Source: CAYJEJ01 sp964369315
GTDB taxonomy: Bacteria > Pseudomonadota > Alphaproteobacteria > UBA3830 > JAIRWN01
Reading direction: 5' to 3'
Length of the DNA: 64,000 bases
Assembly (NCBI GenBank): GCA_964369315.1
Contig: CAYJEJ010000003.1
Span: 62,001-126,000, forward strand
Part shown: positions 63,580 through 64,000 of the stretch, in pieces
Numbering within the stretch: position 1 is the stretch's first letter
Layout: every line of letters starts with the position of its first letter
Made by a program: the position numbers and the translations under genes
The notes under the pieces: model-generated
Database searches by the model: none
Seen by the model: the letters and a program-made list of their open reading frames with translations, nothing else
What the model was told of the DNA's origin: nothing

Positions 63580-64000
63580 CAATAACTTGGTGCGTCGCTC
63601 ATACCCAGCCCTTAAAAGAATTTGTTGCTAAGCAAAACTTATTAGAACAGGGATACGAAGTATATTTGCCTCAATTTAAGAAAATCTGTCGGCATGCAAG
63701 AAAAACTGAGGAAAAACTGGCACCACTGTTTCCGAGGTATATTTTTATTGGGATGGATTTGAGCTCAGCCAGATGGCGAAGCATAAATGGAACTCAGGGC
63801 GTTTCTTATCTATTGATGAGCAGTGACTTGACCCCAGCAAGGGTTCCAGAGTGCGTAATTGATGACTTGCGGTCACAAGAAGTTTCAGATGGGGTCGTGC
63901 CGGTGACAAGCCTTATTAATTTTGTTAAGGGCGAAAAAATTCGTATTACAGAAGGTGTGTTCAAAGACCAAACAGCAATTTTTGAATCGATGGACGATAA
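63576..64000 (+). CDS. NusG/RfaH-like transcription elongation factor, 3' partial
   Basis: The frame runs to the window end. The NGN domain is clear: WCVAHTQPLKEFVAKQNL, GYEVYLPQ, and LAPLFPRYIFIGMDL. The KOW part begins INFVKGEKIRITEGVFKD. The lack of surrounding secE/rplK and the coupling to a regulator argue for a specialised paralogue (RfaH/LoaP type) rather than housekeeping NusG. RfaH proteins reduce polarity across long surface-polysaccharide operons. What follows is outside the window. Confidence 0.85.
   Translation, partial: MTITWCVAHTQPLKEFVAKQNLLEQGYEVYLPQFKKICRHARKTEEKLAPLFPRYIFIGMDLSSARWRSINGTQGVSYLLMSSDLTPARVPECVIDDLRSQEVSDGVVPVTSLINFVKGEKIRITEGVFKDQTAIFESMDD

Overview
The window looks like an AT-rich alphaproteobacterial chromosome, probably from a host-associated bacterium with a modest genome. 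The alphaproteobacterial signs are a circularly permuted two-piece tmRNA gene, a CckA-type hybrid kinase, a PopZ-like DUF2497 protein directly after a TolC gene, a split E1 pyruvate dehydrogenase operon (pdhA-pdhB-pdhC), an Hda/pgsA/AI-2E/DUF2066 cluster and a CIRCE-controlled groESL operon. An [FeFe]-hydrogenase maturation operon (hydG-hydE-hydF) points to anaerobic or micro-oxic life. Several secreted proteins without a known role (an LRR-like protein, a His/Lys/Glu-rich protein, a coiled-coil protein) and a repeat-bearing outer-membrane barrel gene fit a life in contact with a host. The order cannot be fixed from the sequence alone; Holosporales-, Rickettsiales- or uncultured gut-type alphaproteobacteria are all possible.

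Layout. 1-8.4 kb: inositol monophosphatase (cut by the window edge), thiolase, a possible lipoprotein LD-carboxypeptidase overlapping xseA, a shortened aspartokinase, tRNA-Asn, clpX and an Rpn/PD-(D/E)XK nuclease gene of foreign-looking composition. 8.4-12 kb: the hydGEF operon. 12-17 kb: a small orphan gene, nadK, dnaE and tRNA-Met. 17-24.4 kb: a block flanked by two tRNA genes whose 3' ends both face inward, holding a membrane metallophosphoesterase, a GNAT/PD-(D/E)XK nuclease fusion and a 1393-residue SF1 helicase with a C-terminal Vsr-like nuclease. It is a candidate defence island. 24.4-29.4 kb: tRNA-Cys, tolC, popZ-like, murE, rpsU, a frameshifted outer-membrane barrel gene with a 7-bp tandem repeat, and tmRNA. 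29.7-36.4 kb: an MBOAT acyltransferase, the pdh operon, miaA and trxB. 36.4-47.4 kb: secreted proteins, cckA, a glycosyltransferase, lolCD, proS, lon and rpmG. 47.5-54.8 kb: pepA followed by the tightly packed murF-mraY-murD-ftsW-pgeF cell-wall and division run. 54.8-59.7 kb: hda, AI-2E transporter, pgsA, DUF2066 protein, ndk, holC and a coiled-coil protein. 59.9-64 kb: groESL with promoter and CIRCE, a HEPN-like Cys-rich protein, and a winged-helix regulator translationally overlapping a NusG/RfaH-like gene that runs off the window.

The genes give a peptidoglycan-making, outer-membrane-bearing cell (mur genes, LolCD, TolC) with a CckA/PopZ polar cell-cycle apparatus, pyruvate oxidation through PDH, and the capacity to build [FeFe]-hydrogenase. 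No gap between features exceeds 300 bases, and no CRISPR array, insertion sequence or rRNA gene was seen.
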